Shown here: in pieces, positions 23,267 to 35,479 of the stretch
Numbering within the stretch: the stretch's first letter is position 1
Layout of the letters: each line of letters begins with the position of its first letter
Source: Scedosporium boydii
Lineage: Eukaryota; Ascomycota; Sordariomycetes; Microascales; Microascaceae
DNA length: 64,000 nt
Assembly: GCA_002221725.1 (NCBI GenBank)
Contig: NJFT01000014.1
Span: 186,001 to 250,000 of the forward strand
Reading direction: 5' to 3'
The notes under the pieces: generated by a model
Database searches by the model: none
The model's input: only the letters and a program-made list of their open reading frames with translations
Told to the model about the DNA's origin: nothing
Program-made: the position numbers and the translations under genes

Positions 23267-23571
23267 ATGTTCAAATTCTCCAAGTCGTCCAAGTCCTCCG
23301 CCCCCAAGATCTCTGGCACATCCGCCAAGGCTAGCACAGCATCCAACTATGATACCGAAAGCATCATGACCGTCGACTCTGTCGCCGTTGCCAAGGAGCA
23401 GGCCAACGAACAGACCAAGGCGAAGGCCCAATGTCAGTGTAACCCGTCAAGATCCCAACCAGTCTGTAGTTCTGTACCCTGAAGGACAACCACTGACTTG
23501 TGTCTACAGATGTGCACAAGGAAAACATGTACTCCCGATATCTTGCGAATTCTCCGAGGCAATGGGGTTAA
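23267..23571 (+). CDS. Small Ser/Lys-rich hypothetical protein (75 aa)
   Basis: Two exons, 23267-23432 and 23510-23571, with a 77-bp intron (GTCAGT...TCTACAG), give a 75-residue protein with no signal peptide or membrane segment. It starts MFKFSKSSKSSAPKISGTSA, passes through an acidic/alanine middle (ESIMTVDSVAVAKEQAN) and ends with a Tyr/Arg-rich tail closing on PRQWG. The strong TATA box and CT-rich leader upstream argue for real and high expression. Reading without the intron runs into a different frame with low-quality sequence, so splicing is preferred. I do not recognise the family; many ascomycetes carry similar small stress-type proteins, but that link is inference. Confidence 0.5.
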
Positions 23572-26500
23572 ACGAAGGACAGGACTATAATTCGACGCTT
23601 CCAGAACCTTACTGCCTGGATTGCGAGTCTAGTATGGAACGTCATACCAGGGATACACGGACGGCGTTCACGGTTGGCGGATATTATTATTTAGAAGGTC
23701 TCGCTGGTTGGGATTATGGGTGAATGAATGGATGCCAAAGATCGATACCACGCAGAGCATTCTTTACTATGAATACATCTTATGGCTTTTCGTTTCGTTG
23801 AAAACCCATCATCAGTGCCTATGTCCTTCCATCCAAAGACTAATATTGTCTCGGTAAATCGGTGGCCGGGCACTCGGCTTTTCAGGTGGGACTGAACCTA
23901 ACAGCATCCATACTGGTCGACACCTTATCTATATTCCGATATCTCGTAAAGATGGAAGTTGATTATTCCCCGTAACGTGTTGGGATGCGGCATAAGGCAA
24001 GCTGGTGGAATGATGCCCAGGATCCGACGCGTTGAACACCGAGGGTCTAGATAGGGCCTCGGATCATCGGTGCTAGACTATCCAGAAAGCACAAAGGCGT
24101 AAAAGCATCGTCATAAGCCGCCTGTTCGGGCGTAGGCCGGGGGAGTTATGAGATATAGTTCCGATAAAGGATGCACCGAAAAGGGGTGATGAAAACCCTG
24201 GCGGATCGAGTCAAGATTTCCTTCGAAGCAACTCGACCAATACCAAAGATCCGAAATATCCTAGCATGCGAACATGAGACCCAAAAGTCCCCCGTCCCTG
24301 CGTGCACTCCACCAATGCGTGGTGCCATTCTCGACGTACCCTAACGGAAATCACAGAAATCACCTACTTGTCGGCGCAGCTGCGTTATTATTACATTCCT
24401 AATCCCCGCATGAACCTCAGTCTCCCTCTTTTTGACAAGCCTCTCATGTTTGCAATCCCGCAACCGCATGAACAAGACCATAACCTCGGTGAACAGTCCG
24501 GCGACTGTCAAGTATGAAATATGTTTAGATCGATCAATCAGAAAAATTGAAAACGCCCATAGCAAACGGCAACGGGCCCGGGAGAAAGGCACCACATCAG
24601 GGGACACCTCTTCCCCAAGAGCTTCTTTCTTACTCGTACAGGACAACTCCAGTCTATGGCCATCGTTAGCATTTGTAATCCGCGACCGACTTGGGATGAA
24701 TTATTAACACTTGATTCCAAGTGAGGCGACTTAGAATGCTCGCGAAGCTTCGTGGCTTAGAGGTCTCGGCGGCTCTTGGTCATCATGTTGAGCCGCTGAT
24801 GATGGGAAGAACGTTAAGGAGAAGTTCATATTTAGTACAACGCAAACCGAAGTATAAAATCTCCGTTCTGTATCTACGGTGCATATTAACCAAGGCCGCT
24901 TATAGATAAATTTGGGTGTTGATACTTCTCCAAATAGCATGCGGTAGCTTATCTCGGCATAGATATTGTTGAATGCTGGGCCTTCCTCCGAATCCAATCT
25001 CGCTTTGGAACTTACTTTGACAACATGTTTGTTTTATTGCTATACCAATATTATGTCTCCACTACTTGGGCTCGGAACCGCCCCGCTCAAATGATCAAAA
25101 ACTCATCGCTCCTATGTTTTAGGGGCAACTCACTCAATGGGAAGGACAAGCTCCCCGCCCTGGTTGGCGATGTATTGGGATCCTGAGATCTCGGGGAATA
25201 CAACGGCGCTGGCCAACAAAGCCATCACGGAGAGCACTGCCCCCAGGGAGGGACGATACCAGGGGCGAGGGGTGGGTGGACCGCTATCACGGTCCCAGTG
25301 CAACCGTATGATCGATCCAGCACTATTGGAAGCGGACGGGTGAGGTGGAGGCCCATTTCCGAACCCGGGACTCGAGGCCGGTTGTGAACTGGGCCCCTAT
25401 AATATCGTATTGTGAGATTGGCCAAGAAATTATTACTTAAAAATGCCCACCCGGAACGAGGGCGTCTCCCTTAAGGCTCCAAGTCTTCTAGTAGTCTTGA
25501 CCCATTTAAGTTATGCGATCTTTCGTCTGCGCAGCGTTCGATGAGTGCATTCTTTCTGCTGATCGCCGGGTTTTGCGCTCAACCACAGCATCTTGACCCA
25601 CTTCCCACTTGACTCGCGATCCAATCAATTACCAGATCTAAACACGGGGAGCCACAAGGGTAATTAGCAATCGTTCACCACCCCCACGGGCTGCCATCCC
25701 ATCTCTTCAAGTTCGACAGGGGCTCTCCTTGACCCAGGCGCGCCAGAGCCTCAGCTTGAACATGTCGTACGACCCCGCCTCAGACAGAATCTATTAGTAG
25801 CTGAATGCACTCATCATACTCCACCCTTCATCACGTACTATTGACGCGCAACAACAACAGGGTGGGCAAAACACGCCGGCCTCGTGCTCGAACCTCAAGC
25901 ATAAAATCCTAAATTCCTATATTTCATACTATGTGGAGCTTCTACAATCATATAGCACGGTCCTGCTACCGGTGACCTGTTTGTTCACTTCTCATCCTTT
26001 GTAAAAAATGTGAAAGCCGTGCCTGAAGCAAGTTTCCGGATATGCTGAGAATCGCGACAACTTCACATTTTCCTTTCCCCCCAAGTTTGAGAACATGGCC
26101 CCAGACTGTGTGGGAATAGGGAAAATATATTTACGGATCAGGGCGGAGGTCATTTCTTTCGTATTCATTCAAGTACTGCGCTCGGTATTTTCAGTTCGGT
26201 CTTAGTCGTTTTCATTGTCAGTTAGGATCCGGGGGCCTGGCGCCAATTGCGCGTCTTGTGTCTCACAAGCTTGCCATTTCATTTAATGCTTCCGCGGAAG
26301 CGCTTCCCCTTGTATCGTCGCCATTGCTTTCAGTTGATAAACCGATCTGGCGTCCGTCAGTTCTATCACAGAGCTTGCAGCAACTCTATTTCCTATTCCT
26401 TCATGGTTCTATAGCTAGGCTACACTAGTTCGTCTCATGACTACAGGACGGGAAAATCGGAGACCCTAGATAATCCAATCGCGAGTAATGGGAGCCCTCC

Positions 26501-27453
26501 TGTAAAGCAGTGGAGGCGATTGTCGCGTGGAAAACATTTCGCGACGACGAGCATGCGAAGCCCTGCGGAAATTCACTTTCAAATAGGTCCTCGAATCGGA
26601 GAATCCGCGACCATTCGGATTGCCTCATTCAGAAGAGAAACTCCGACAGCTGCTGCTAATTTTGTTATTCGATTAGACCTTAATGGAGGACACCGGCATA
26701 CTTGTATTTCGTTTGTTGTGCTGTATCCTATCCTGCCACTCCTGGTTATAGTTTCTGAACTTGCAGTACTACAGACTTGATTAGATATCGAACATCGGAT
26801 CCGCGATTCGGCCCCGACAGATATCTCCAACCGCCGCCGCTGCCTCGCTGCGTCTGTGGTTCCCGTGGTTTCATTCGCTAACTGGGCGGAAGCTCACTAG
26901 TGTCGTGTCTGTTCTCGAGTTTCATTTACATATAGACGGAACGTTTGTAATCATGCCCGGGACCTGAGCGCAATGTAAGCGAATGAAGCACACCTATGTA
27001 GCCTAGGTCATTCTACACCACAGGTTACTATAGAAACTTGCTCAAACTACTTAACCGGTGCTTTAGGGTTGGCTCGCGGACTAGCAAGCGTCTTCACTAG
27101 AGCATCCCCCCGCACATGCCAAGTCGTTTCGAGATTTAACCTTAGCGTTCCTGCACCAGTAAAGGACTAAGTGGCATAGAGATAAATTGATGGCAAATAT
27201 TTTCAACAGGCCGAAGAGTATAGATATAGACTACTTTACGGAAATTTAATTCTAACCTGAACTGAGAAAAGGGAGCATGGGAGAAAAATTGGCTGGCCCA
27301 TAATGATTAGTTTTCACGATAATTCCGTTGGGTATAAAGCGAAGGAACAACAAACCCTGCCTCCCACAATGCGACGCCAGCTTTGGCCTTCCACTAAACC
27401 AGTCCCTAGAGTTGGATCGGATGTGACACACTGCCCGGCCCGCACGTGGAACA
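23572..27453. other. 3.9-kb gene desert
   Basis: No ORF with clear coding character on either strand. AT-rich and GC-balanced patches alternate. Near 27300-27450 lies the promoter of the SOD gene. No transposase, reverse transcriptase or tRNA-like sequence was recognised. Confidence 0.4.
27333..27339 (+). promoter_or_regulatory. Putative TATA box of the SOD gene
   Basis: TATAAAG sits about 115 bp before the ATG at 27454, in the expected place for a core promoter. Confidence 0.4.
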
Positions 27454-28230
27454 ATGCAGCTTACTTCCGCATTCGTCGGTCTAGTCAGTCTCGCGTGCAC
27501 GGCGGCACATCCCGGACATGACCATGACGTTCCCGGGTATGCAGCCGAGGTGTATGACAGTCCGCCTGGACTAGCGGCTACAGCGGAGTTTAAAGAGACG
27601 GAAAACTCAGCAATCACCGGCAGGGTTATCGCAGCGGCGGACCCGATAGGGAGCGGAACAGTCTACCATTTCACTCTATTTGGCCTTCCTATGGGCAAGG
27701 GCCCGTTCGGTATGTCTGGATCGCCTGCTATGAGAGTCTGCGGCATGGACTAAAAAGTATACCATAGGTTATCATGTACATGAAGGCATAGTCCCAGAAA
27801 GTGGCAATTGTTCAGAAGCAGGCGGTCATTTGGATCCTTTCGGTAGGGGGATGGATTTCCCCTGCGCCTCCTCAGCTCCGGAATCCTGTGAAGTGGGCGA
27901 TCTGAGTGGAAAGCACGGCACGGTGGCCGGGGACATGATTCTAGTTGGGTAAGTCTCGTTCATCTAGCCCTGTTTGGAGAAAACGCTTATCGTACATCGC
28001 TAACTCGACATTGGAATAGCTTCTTGGATCTATACAGCTCGATGAATCCAAATAATGTTGCCTTTGTTGGCAATAGAAGCCTGGTCATTCACGACTACAT
28101 GGGAGAGCGTCTTGCTTGTGCAAACTTTAAGCCACTGAAGCTCTCACCAGATCAGACTTGCGTTGAAGAAAAAGAAAAAGATGATGATGAAGAACGGGAA
28201 GGCGAGGAAGAAGCAAGTACGGACGGGTGA
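27454..28230 (+). CDS. Extracellular Cu-only superoxide dismutase-like protein
   Basis: Predicted secreted enzyme converting superoxide to hydrogen peroxide and oxygen, 215 residues. Exons 27454-27709, 27768-27948 and 28020-28230 join through two short introns. A signal peptide (MQLTSAFVGLVSLACTAAHP) precedes a Cu/Zn-SOD-type beta-barrel. Copper ligands appear as His88 and His90 (YHVHEG), His106 (GGHLDPFGR) and His170 (VIHDYMGERLACANF). The catalytic-site Arg is Arg176, and Cys100 with Cys179 can form the conserved disulfide. GDLSGKHG matches the family. The zinc-binding and electrostatic loops of ordinary SOD1 are absent, as in Candida SOD5-type Cu-only enzymes. The tail is a Glu/Asp/Lys-rich stretch (from about residue 195) rather than the Ser/Thr-rich GPI-anchor signal usual in this group, so this one may be released. 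Confidence 0.85.
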
Positions 28231-30575
28231 AGGACGGCATTTCGCGTGGAAGATCCCGACATTACCCTTGCTAGGTGAATGGCCAAACTTGGAAGGTCGA
28301 AGAGGAGACGGGTCTGAGCGTCGATCTCTGTATGTAGATCTATCAGGGCAGGCTTGCCAAAATCACAAGCTTGTACTTACTAGTATGGGGTTCACACTGC
28401 CCCTCATCTCCGCCGATCCTCTTCTGTGACACATGCTCAAGGATCTCATAGGGCCGTGTGTCACACCACCGGTATTGATTGATGTCTTGGGCAAGATAGG
28501 CGGTCATTGTCTGTCCATGGTCTGGTCTGAATTTGCCTCCCAGCCATCACTTTGCCCGAAAGTTCGTGGTGTGCTGCAAGCCCCTGCACATCGAGCTCTT
28601 CGTCCGACTAAGCGAAGGCGGTCACACGAGATAATACTCTCCTGAACTGAACTAACAGAGGTAGATCTAGACGATCTCCATGTTGTGCGATCAAGTTGGC
28701 CCGAGGACCAAGTTGATCAGCTTCCCCTGCTGAAATTGGGCGGACCAACCCCACAATCCTGGTCACCGATCTGCATGAAGTCTGCTACCCCAGAATTTAT
28801 CCCTGTTGCCCAGCCCTCCCCGTTCCGTTGCCCGAAATAGGGTTTGTGTCTTGGCCTTTTTTCTTATTCTTTCTCTTTTTTTCCCTATTTTTTCCGATGC
28901 CAGCTCACAGTTCTCCCAATGCCCATTGCTTCACATTACACTTTGGCCTATCGAATACGAAACCGGAGCTCTTCTTTGATGGTCCCTGCTCCTCAGCTGG
29001 TCACGGGCTGATGGATTGAGCCATCTAGACGTGATCACTTCCTGACATTGCGTGTGAATAGTCGAGAACACGGACCTCTTTGTAGTATGCTCCGTAGAGT
29101 GGGTTTCTACAGAGATCAAGATGCCGTCAACATGTCAAGTGGAGTTTCTCCGGATATTCGCACGTGTCGATCATTCCCTGTCTCTCCCTGTCGTAACTGA
29201 AAATCAGCAATTGCGCATTTTCCATCCAGGCCACCCTGTCGATCGATCCGAGTTGTGACGAGTGTCGATTGGATTGGCTGACTCGGGTCCTTGATCAGGA
29301 GCAAGTTTAAGGCGTTAGTGCAATCTGTGCGTTAGGGCCTTGGCACCCTTGACCGGACCCGCAGCTGCTCGAGTCCGAGAAGCGAATCAGGACGAGAGTT
29401 GGCCGGGCTGACCTTACCCAGAACGTAGCTTCCTCCGGCAATGAGGAGACGGAGAGCTCTTAAAACAGCACTAGTCCAATGTATGAGGCTTCATCCATCA
29501 TTTGGTCTGGCCCACGATGACTCCGTTAATGGTCCCCCCTTTTTTGTTTCATTTGTTTAATGCATGCGTTAGCATTGTGCCGAGGCTACGGGAGGCTACT
29601 CCGTACACTGCACTACGAAGAACGCTACACTATACTGCACTACAGACCGTTCTGTGTACGAGGTACGAGGTCGTATGCGGCATTCGGGATGGATGGTCGA
29701 CAATTGATGGTTGCCACTTCGGGGAGAAGCGAGAAGAAATGAAAAAAATAGGGAGGATACAGGAATATCCCTTGGCGGGACTTGGCAGCGCTGATGCCAT
29801 CAATGGTTCAGCTTCATTCGTACTCCGTATCCACCATCTCGTCAGTTTTCAATCATGGAGCAAACTAGCACCACGCGAGACTGGCATGTACCTCTGCTAA
29901 AAATCCACACACTGCACGATACTGAAGTGGGATTCAAGTGGGTTAGCATCAAAGCTTAATCGGCAGCCCTTGCCCTTAGGGGCTAACCTCAGTAACCGAA
30001 TGGGCCGACGAAGTGCCTGAAATCGTCTGAGTTCCGACGAATGGCTGTTGAACAAACCCGCCGTGCTTTCTACCTCCGAAGATATCCTCGAGAAACATGC
30101 TCGCCCCGGTCATATCCCACGCTAAACATGGAAAAATAAAATAAAAAATTTAAACAAATTAAGATAAACGGACCTAGCTCGGTTTCTAGCAAGCGAGGAA
30201 AGCCTTGGCCATTTCTGGCAACATCGACTCGGCTTTAAAGCACATCGGTTCCTGACAACGACTCAATGACCGGCCGATGTGGCGTAAACGTCGACCCGCA
30301 CTACCGAATTTCGAATATCCACCGAAGGCATGGGTGACTAGCCCAGGGCAGGAAACCCGCCCCGGTGGCTTGATCTAATTTAGAAGGTGTGCACCCTGGA
30401 CGTTTCTTTTCGATCCACATCTTTCTCCTCCCCGAGGCGCAGTTTTTTTTTTTCGCCTTTCGGACCTGATAAGAAGAGCGGCGAGCCCCTGCATGATTTC
30501 AGATTGTTCCTCCCTCGGTTCCAGCGGTTTTTGCTGCCTCGTGATGCTGGACAATAGACGACGGAGCTCGCCCTC
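28231..30575. other. Intergenic stretch without supported genes
   Basis: 2.3 kb with only short ORFs. Near 29600-29660 the motif CTACACTATACTGCACTAC and relatives recur as short direct repeats, and TACTCCGTA-type palindromes occur at about 29600 and 29820. The last few hundred bases precede the CFEM receptor gene. Confidence 0.4.
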
Positions 30576-32173
30576 ATGAGATTACGACATCTACTCGCCC
30601 CGGCGGCCCTACTGCTCGGCTGGGTCCCAGTGACCCTCAGCCAGGGCCTGCCGTCTTCCCTGCCGTCTTCCCTCGAGTCGCTTCCCGATTGTGCGGTATG
30701 CCGGCACCCCTGCCGACTCGTCTCGTTTGTCTCCATTTCTAACCCGCCCCTTGTCCACAGGTCCGCTGTCTCAAGACGTCGGTCGCCAATTCGGCTTGCA
30801 GCATCGATGATTTTGCGTGCCTGTGTACCAACTCCGATCTCCAGAATGCCCTCACAGACTGCGCCCTCGCCTCGTGCACGATGAAGGAGTCCCTCTGTAA
30901 GCGTGGACTTACCCTTTCCAATATTCCAACCTCCATTTATCAGTCCAATTTCGCTAATGGTGATTACCGCATTCGTAAGTTGCAAAAAATGTCACGCAAA
31001 GTAGCTGCGGTGCGCCCATACGGAATAGGGCGCGGGGCATCAAGGACGTCACCACCATTCTCTCCATCATCACCGGAGTCCTCGTCGCCGGACGACTCGT
31101 ATTTAAACAATTCGTCGCGAAGATGGGCCTGTCTATGGACGACTGGTTCATCCTCATCACGACCATTGTCGGCGCAGTAACCAAAGTGATTATCGTTTAC
31201 GGCACCTTGGCGAATGGTGTCGGGCAGGATGTCTGGACCTTGCCATTCGACATGATAACGCGATTCGGCATGTACTTTTACATCATGGAGGTCTTCTACT
31301 TTGCGGAAGTCACCCTGCTGAAAGTATCGATCCTGTTCTTCTACCTCCGCATCTTCCCGGAGCCGCGCATCCGACGAGTCCTCTGGGCGACCCAGACCCT
31401 GAACGTGCTTGTTGGTGTAGCCTTCGTTATCACCTCTATTTTCCAGTGCACTCCGATTAACCACTTCTGGACGGGTTGGACTGGCGAGACCAAGGGCAAA
31501 TGCGTCAACGTCAACGCCCTGGCGTGGGCTAATGCAATCATAAGTATTGTGCTGGATATACTGATGCTCGCCATTCCGCTGAGCCAGCTGCCCAAGATTA
31601 AACTTCATTGGAAGAGGAAGATCGGCATCGCGTTAATGTTCTTCGTCGGCACTTTGTAAGTCATCGGTCCAATGCCGCGCACCCCGGCCATTATTACTAG
31701 TCTAACAAGATTATCTTCCTTCTAGCGTCACTGTCGTCAGTATCCTCCGTCTTCATTCGCTCGTAACGTTCGCGACCTCCCAGAATCAGACCTGGGACAA
31801 CGCGCCCGTCACCAAATGGTCCATCATTGAGATTAACGTCGGAGTCATTTGCGCCTGCATGCCGACGCTCCGCCTTGCCCTCGCTCGTGCTTTCAGAATC
31901 TTCCAGGAGTCGACCGTCCGGACGGGCTACGGCGCCGGCTACGGAGCCGGATACCAAAACCAATCCAGCAAGATAACGAATAGCCGTGCCGTGGCCACTT
32001 TCAATGGTCAGCCGTCTCAAGAAGCACAGCCGCCCGATCATGCGATTTTGTGTAAGAAGACCTTTGATGTACAATACAGCGACGAGTCGAGCCTGGTTCA
32101 TATGCGAGATTTATCGGCGAGGCCAACAACCAGTGATGCATCTTCAGGGTTAGACCCCGAAGACAGGCGCTGA
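30576..32173 (+). CDS. PTH11-type receptor with N-terminal CFEM domain
   Basis: Predicted plasma-membrane receptor of 459 residues: signal peptide (residues 1-22), extracellular CFEM domain, rhodopsin-like seven-helix domain and cytosolic tail. Exons 30576-30695, 30761-30896, 30980-31655 and 31726-32173 were chosen to keep family conservation. CFEM has all eight cysteines, from LPDCA through VRCLK, SACS, FACLC and DCALASC to the last in SSCGAPIRN, reached by using the acceptor at 30979. The membrane domain has LSMDDWFIL, KVSILFFYLRIF, SIFQCTPINHFWTGW and VGVICACMPTLR, diagnostic for the family. In Magnaporthe, PTH11 senses surface cues for appressorium formation; here the ligand is unknown. 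The tail holds a GYGAGYGAGY repeat. Related to the protein at 13592 but not tandem with it. Confidence 0.9.
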
Positions 32174-32632
32174 GAGTTTGGAGGAGCGCCAGATGGCGAG
32201 TAAGATTACCTGTGTATATGATGGGCATTTGATGAGCGCTAGGAAACATGTCGATCGACCCTTATACCCTATTTTAGACTAGCGCTGCATTGAGAATATC
32301 ATGGTTATGACTATCCTGCCGCGAGAGCGCTCGTAGCTCGTAAGACTGGATTCTGTGAAACCAAGTGCACGAAGGGAATGGTTCCGATGGCTTCGACCCC
32401 CACGCCCCCCTCAAATGTGGAGATTAAGGATCGGAAATCGTACGTATTGTTCAAAATGTCATTCAAGGCGTAGGCTATTCCAATCTATACAGTAATAATC
32501 GCTCCCACCCACGGGACACGCAATGTCTCACCCAAATGTACCCCATGGCCGAACACCATGTACGTCAATCCAATTATAGGTATCTACAAGGAGCTTGCTT
32601 CTCTGTCACCATTGAGCATTCGGATTGAATAC
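32174..32632. other. Intergenic between convergent PTH11 and P450 genes
   Basis: About 460 bp between two 3' ends. Nothing beyond short chance ORFs; presumably terminators for both. Confidence 0.45.
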
Positions 32633-34550
32633 TTAGGAAATGTTGCTTGTAACCGCGGTGTAAGTTTGGAGTTGCTCCAAAGCCTCAGCACACTCCTTCC
32701 TGATGACCTCGGCATGCTTGTCCGAGCGCGGGATGATGTCACAGGAGAACGGCAGCGGGACCGAGTTGAATCCGTCGGTATAAGCGAAGCTGTTATCAAA
32801 GTTAGCGGTTTGATATACTCTCGATAGCATCCGGGCCTGCGCTTACATATCCACATCAATGTCTTCGCCCTTTTGGTTCTTCGCGGCCCGGACATTGAAA
32901 GCCCAGAGAATGCGGGCAATGTTGATCGTCACGGACGCGGAGCCGAGGTGCATTCCTGGACAGACACGGCGGCCCCAGCCGAAAGCGCTGTGGCCCCAAG
33001 GACCGGGGTACTCCCGTTTCTCCATGAATCGCTCGGGCTTGAACTCGTGGGGTTCCGGGAAATCGGCCTCATTCAAGTGCACTATTCTCGCCCGTCAGCT
33101 TCCACCGACCTTTAAGGTTATTGGTCAGTTTGGTGGGGACTTACGGCTCCAAAGCGGAGCAATGATGGTGCTTCCCTTGGGGATGAACATGCCCCGGTAG
33201 TAATCGTCAGCGGTGCTCGCATGCGGGGTACCACCGAGAACGGCGACGGGTCGCCAGCGCAGAGTCTCGGCAGCAATAGCACGGATATATTCCAGGTCGT
33301 GAAGGTCGTCAAACGTCGGGAGACGATCACTGCCGACAACCCTGTCGAGCTCCTCCTGGGCCTTGGGGATGAATCGGGGACCGAACTTGACACAGGCAAG
33401 GAGGAAGCTTGCGAGAGAGCCGGCGGACTAAAAGGGACCTCGTTAGATAATCGACTAAGGAAAACGATCTTTTCCAGAGTTGGCTTAACTTACAGTCTCG
33501 ACACCGGCGCCGAATGGAGAACCAGCAGTGTACGCGATTTCAAGATCAGACATGCCAAGACTCTCTTGTTGCTCGAGAAGGTGAGTAGCGAAGCATTCGG
33601 GAGCGACGCCCCTGGATACCTTGTCCTTGACTTCATTCATGAGCTCAGTGTACAGCTGAATATCCTTCTGTCGCTGCGCGAGCACCTCGGCTTTCCAGGG
33701 CGCGAGGTAGTCCGGGACGTGCTTAAGTGCTGGGTAGCGCTCGACAGCGAATTTGCCAGGGATACTACCAAAATGGAAAAATAGAGACTCCATTAGTCAA
33801 GATACCTTCCGCACGAACACCGCGCAATACGGATTAGATCGCGACTCTACTCACTTGGATTGGACTAGTCGCTCCATGGACTCCGCATTGCGACGAACGA
33901 CAATATCGGAGGTCACATCTTGGACTCGCCGTCCGTACGTGACAGTAACAATAACCGATGCAGCATATCGCTCAAGGTGTGGCCTATAGTCCGCGGGGGT
34001 ATCGAGCAGATCATTCATCAAGACCTTGGACTCAAGGCTCTGGAGAGGCCGGTACGTCTCGCTGCGTCGCTGCATGAATCCGCTGTGCAAGAGTTTGCGC
34101 CACCGACGCCAAAAAGGTCCGTAGGGGGCCATGAGACCCCGGAGGCCATTGGACAGCAGTTCGCCGCCCATGACAAAGCGGGGTCTGGACGAGTAGATGG
34201 CACCCCTCTTTTCCAAGAGATCCCACGCCGCCTGCGCAGAACCGAGGATGATGGTCGGGGTCGGCCCCATTTGGAGGTAGACGACGTCTCCGTATTCTTT
34301 TGTGAGCTCATGGAACCATAGCCACGGTTTGCGGATTCCGACTTTGAGAGTCTTGGGGCCGGGGGGTAGTTCGGAGCGGTGTCTGCGGAGTTGCCATTCC
34401 TGCCGTAACTGCGCGGGGTTGACGTCAACTAACTTTGAATCCATGGAATCGCAGGTTTTAGACTTGATTCAAACTTACTTTGGGGTATGAGAGCACGAGG
34501 TAAGAGATGGCGACGGCGGCGCCGACGACAGCAAGGACGGTGTTGTACAT
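32633..34550 (-). CDS. Cytochrome P450 monooxygenase (microsomal)
   Basis: Haem-thiolate monooxygenase of 523 residues, ER-anchored by an N-terminal helix (MYNTVLAVVGAAVAISYLVL). Six exons: 34550-34479, 34408-33855, 33764-33494, 33427-33145, 33081-32847 and 32789-32633, all with GT-AG borders and matching phase. Landmarks are the proline hinge (LPPGPK), the C-helix WRRWRKLLH, the I-helix GAGVETSAGS (Glu-Thr in the oxygen-activation position), ETLR of the K-helix (Glu353, Arg356), the PERF motif (EFKPERF) and the haem loop FGWGRRVCPG with Cys434. Overall it resembles fungal CYPs annotated as O-methylsterigmatocystin oxidoreductase-like, a broad group including metabolite-tailoring enzymes; the substrate is unknown. 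It shares a 930-bp divergent promoter with the transporter at 35480, hinting at co-regulation. Confidence 0.92.
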
Positions 34551-35479
34551 TGTTGACTTGAGGCTTGAGGAGGGGGGAGGCGATCGTGGGAGAAACGAAC
34601 AAGTTTTCAATGGGGCAGAAAAGATGCCAGACGTGTGAATCGTGACCAGGGTAGCTGCCGGGTGTGCGTGGCCTGGACCTTTGACCGACAGAAATGTTAC
34701 CCTGACTGCCGCTCACTCTATTGCTTGAGTAGTAGTTTTGTCGAAGTCACGCAGACAAATTTTTACTAGGGACTACGAGCAATAAAACATAGTCTAGTCC
34801 TCGTGTTCCGAAAGAAGAGAAAGCGCAGAACATTCAACAAGCCGAATGGCTCCAAAGGCAGCTTGGTTGCTTTTATTCTGACGCACAGCCCGTATCAACG
34901 AACTGCCGGAATTGCCACTAGCCCGGAAACAGAGCCATGGCACGACCCACCGTCCTGGTAAACCCGGCATGGCTGGATAGGTTTATACCGAGGATCCGGG
35001 AAAGGATGTCTTGGGGTAGGCGAAGAAGTGTGGCAAGATCCGGGGCGTTGGGGCAGGCTTTCGGACTGTTACGCCCAAAAAAATGCCGGGGTCGCACTAG
35101 TGATTTTACTGATTTTACTGCTGGAACTACTCCGCACACTAAACTGGATGCAGATCTGGGGCGCGGGGTTAGTCCACGTTGGCCTGGTCCAGCGAGCCAG
35201 CCCCTTTCAGACACAACGGCAATCTCCAGCAGTACAAGAATGCAACCTCGGGGTCTGCACGACGACGTGCCAAGTCATGTAGCTCTCCCAGGCTGCTTGA
35301 TAAGAACCCTCGAGATTCCTTCCAAGACTTTGCTGTTGTCGTGTTCTCGTCTTTCCAATCACAAAGGAGCATCTAAACGGAGTTTGGAACTCCTTCAGCA
35401 ACCCGATATTGAGACGACTACACATACGCGCATCTCAATTCACCTATTGAGGAAGCTTTGATCCTAATACAACGCAACA
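34551..35479. other. Bidirectional promoter region, P450 and transporter
   Basis: 930 bp between two divergent ATGs. Overlapping chance ORFs occur on both strands, none convincing. No TATA box was evident on either side. Confidence 0.4.

Noticed and set aside
30964..31608. 214-codon minus ORF opposite the CFEM-PTH11 gene
   Set aside because: Antisense shadow of exon 3; no independent support.
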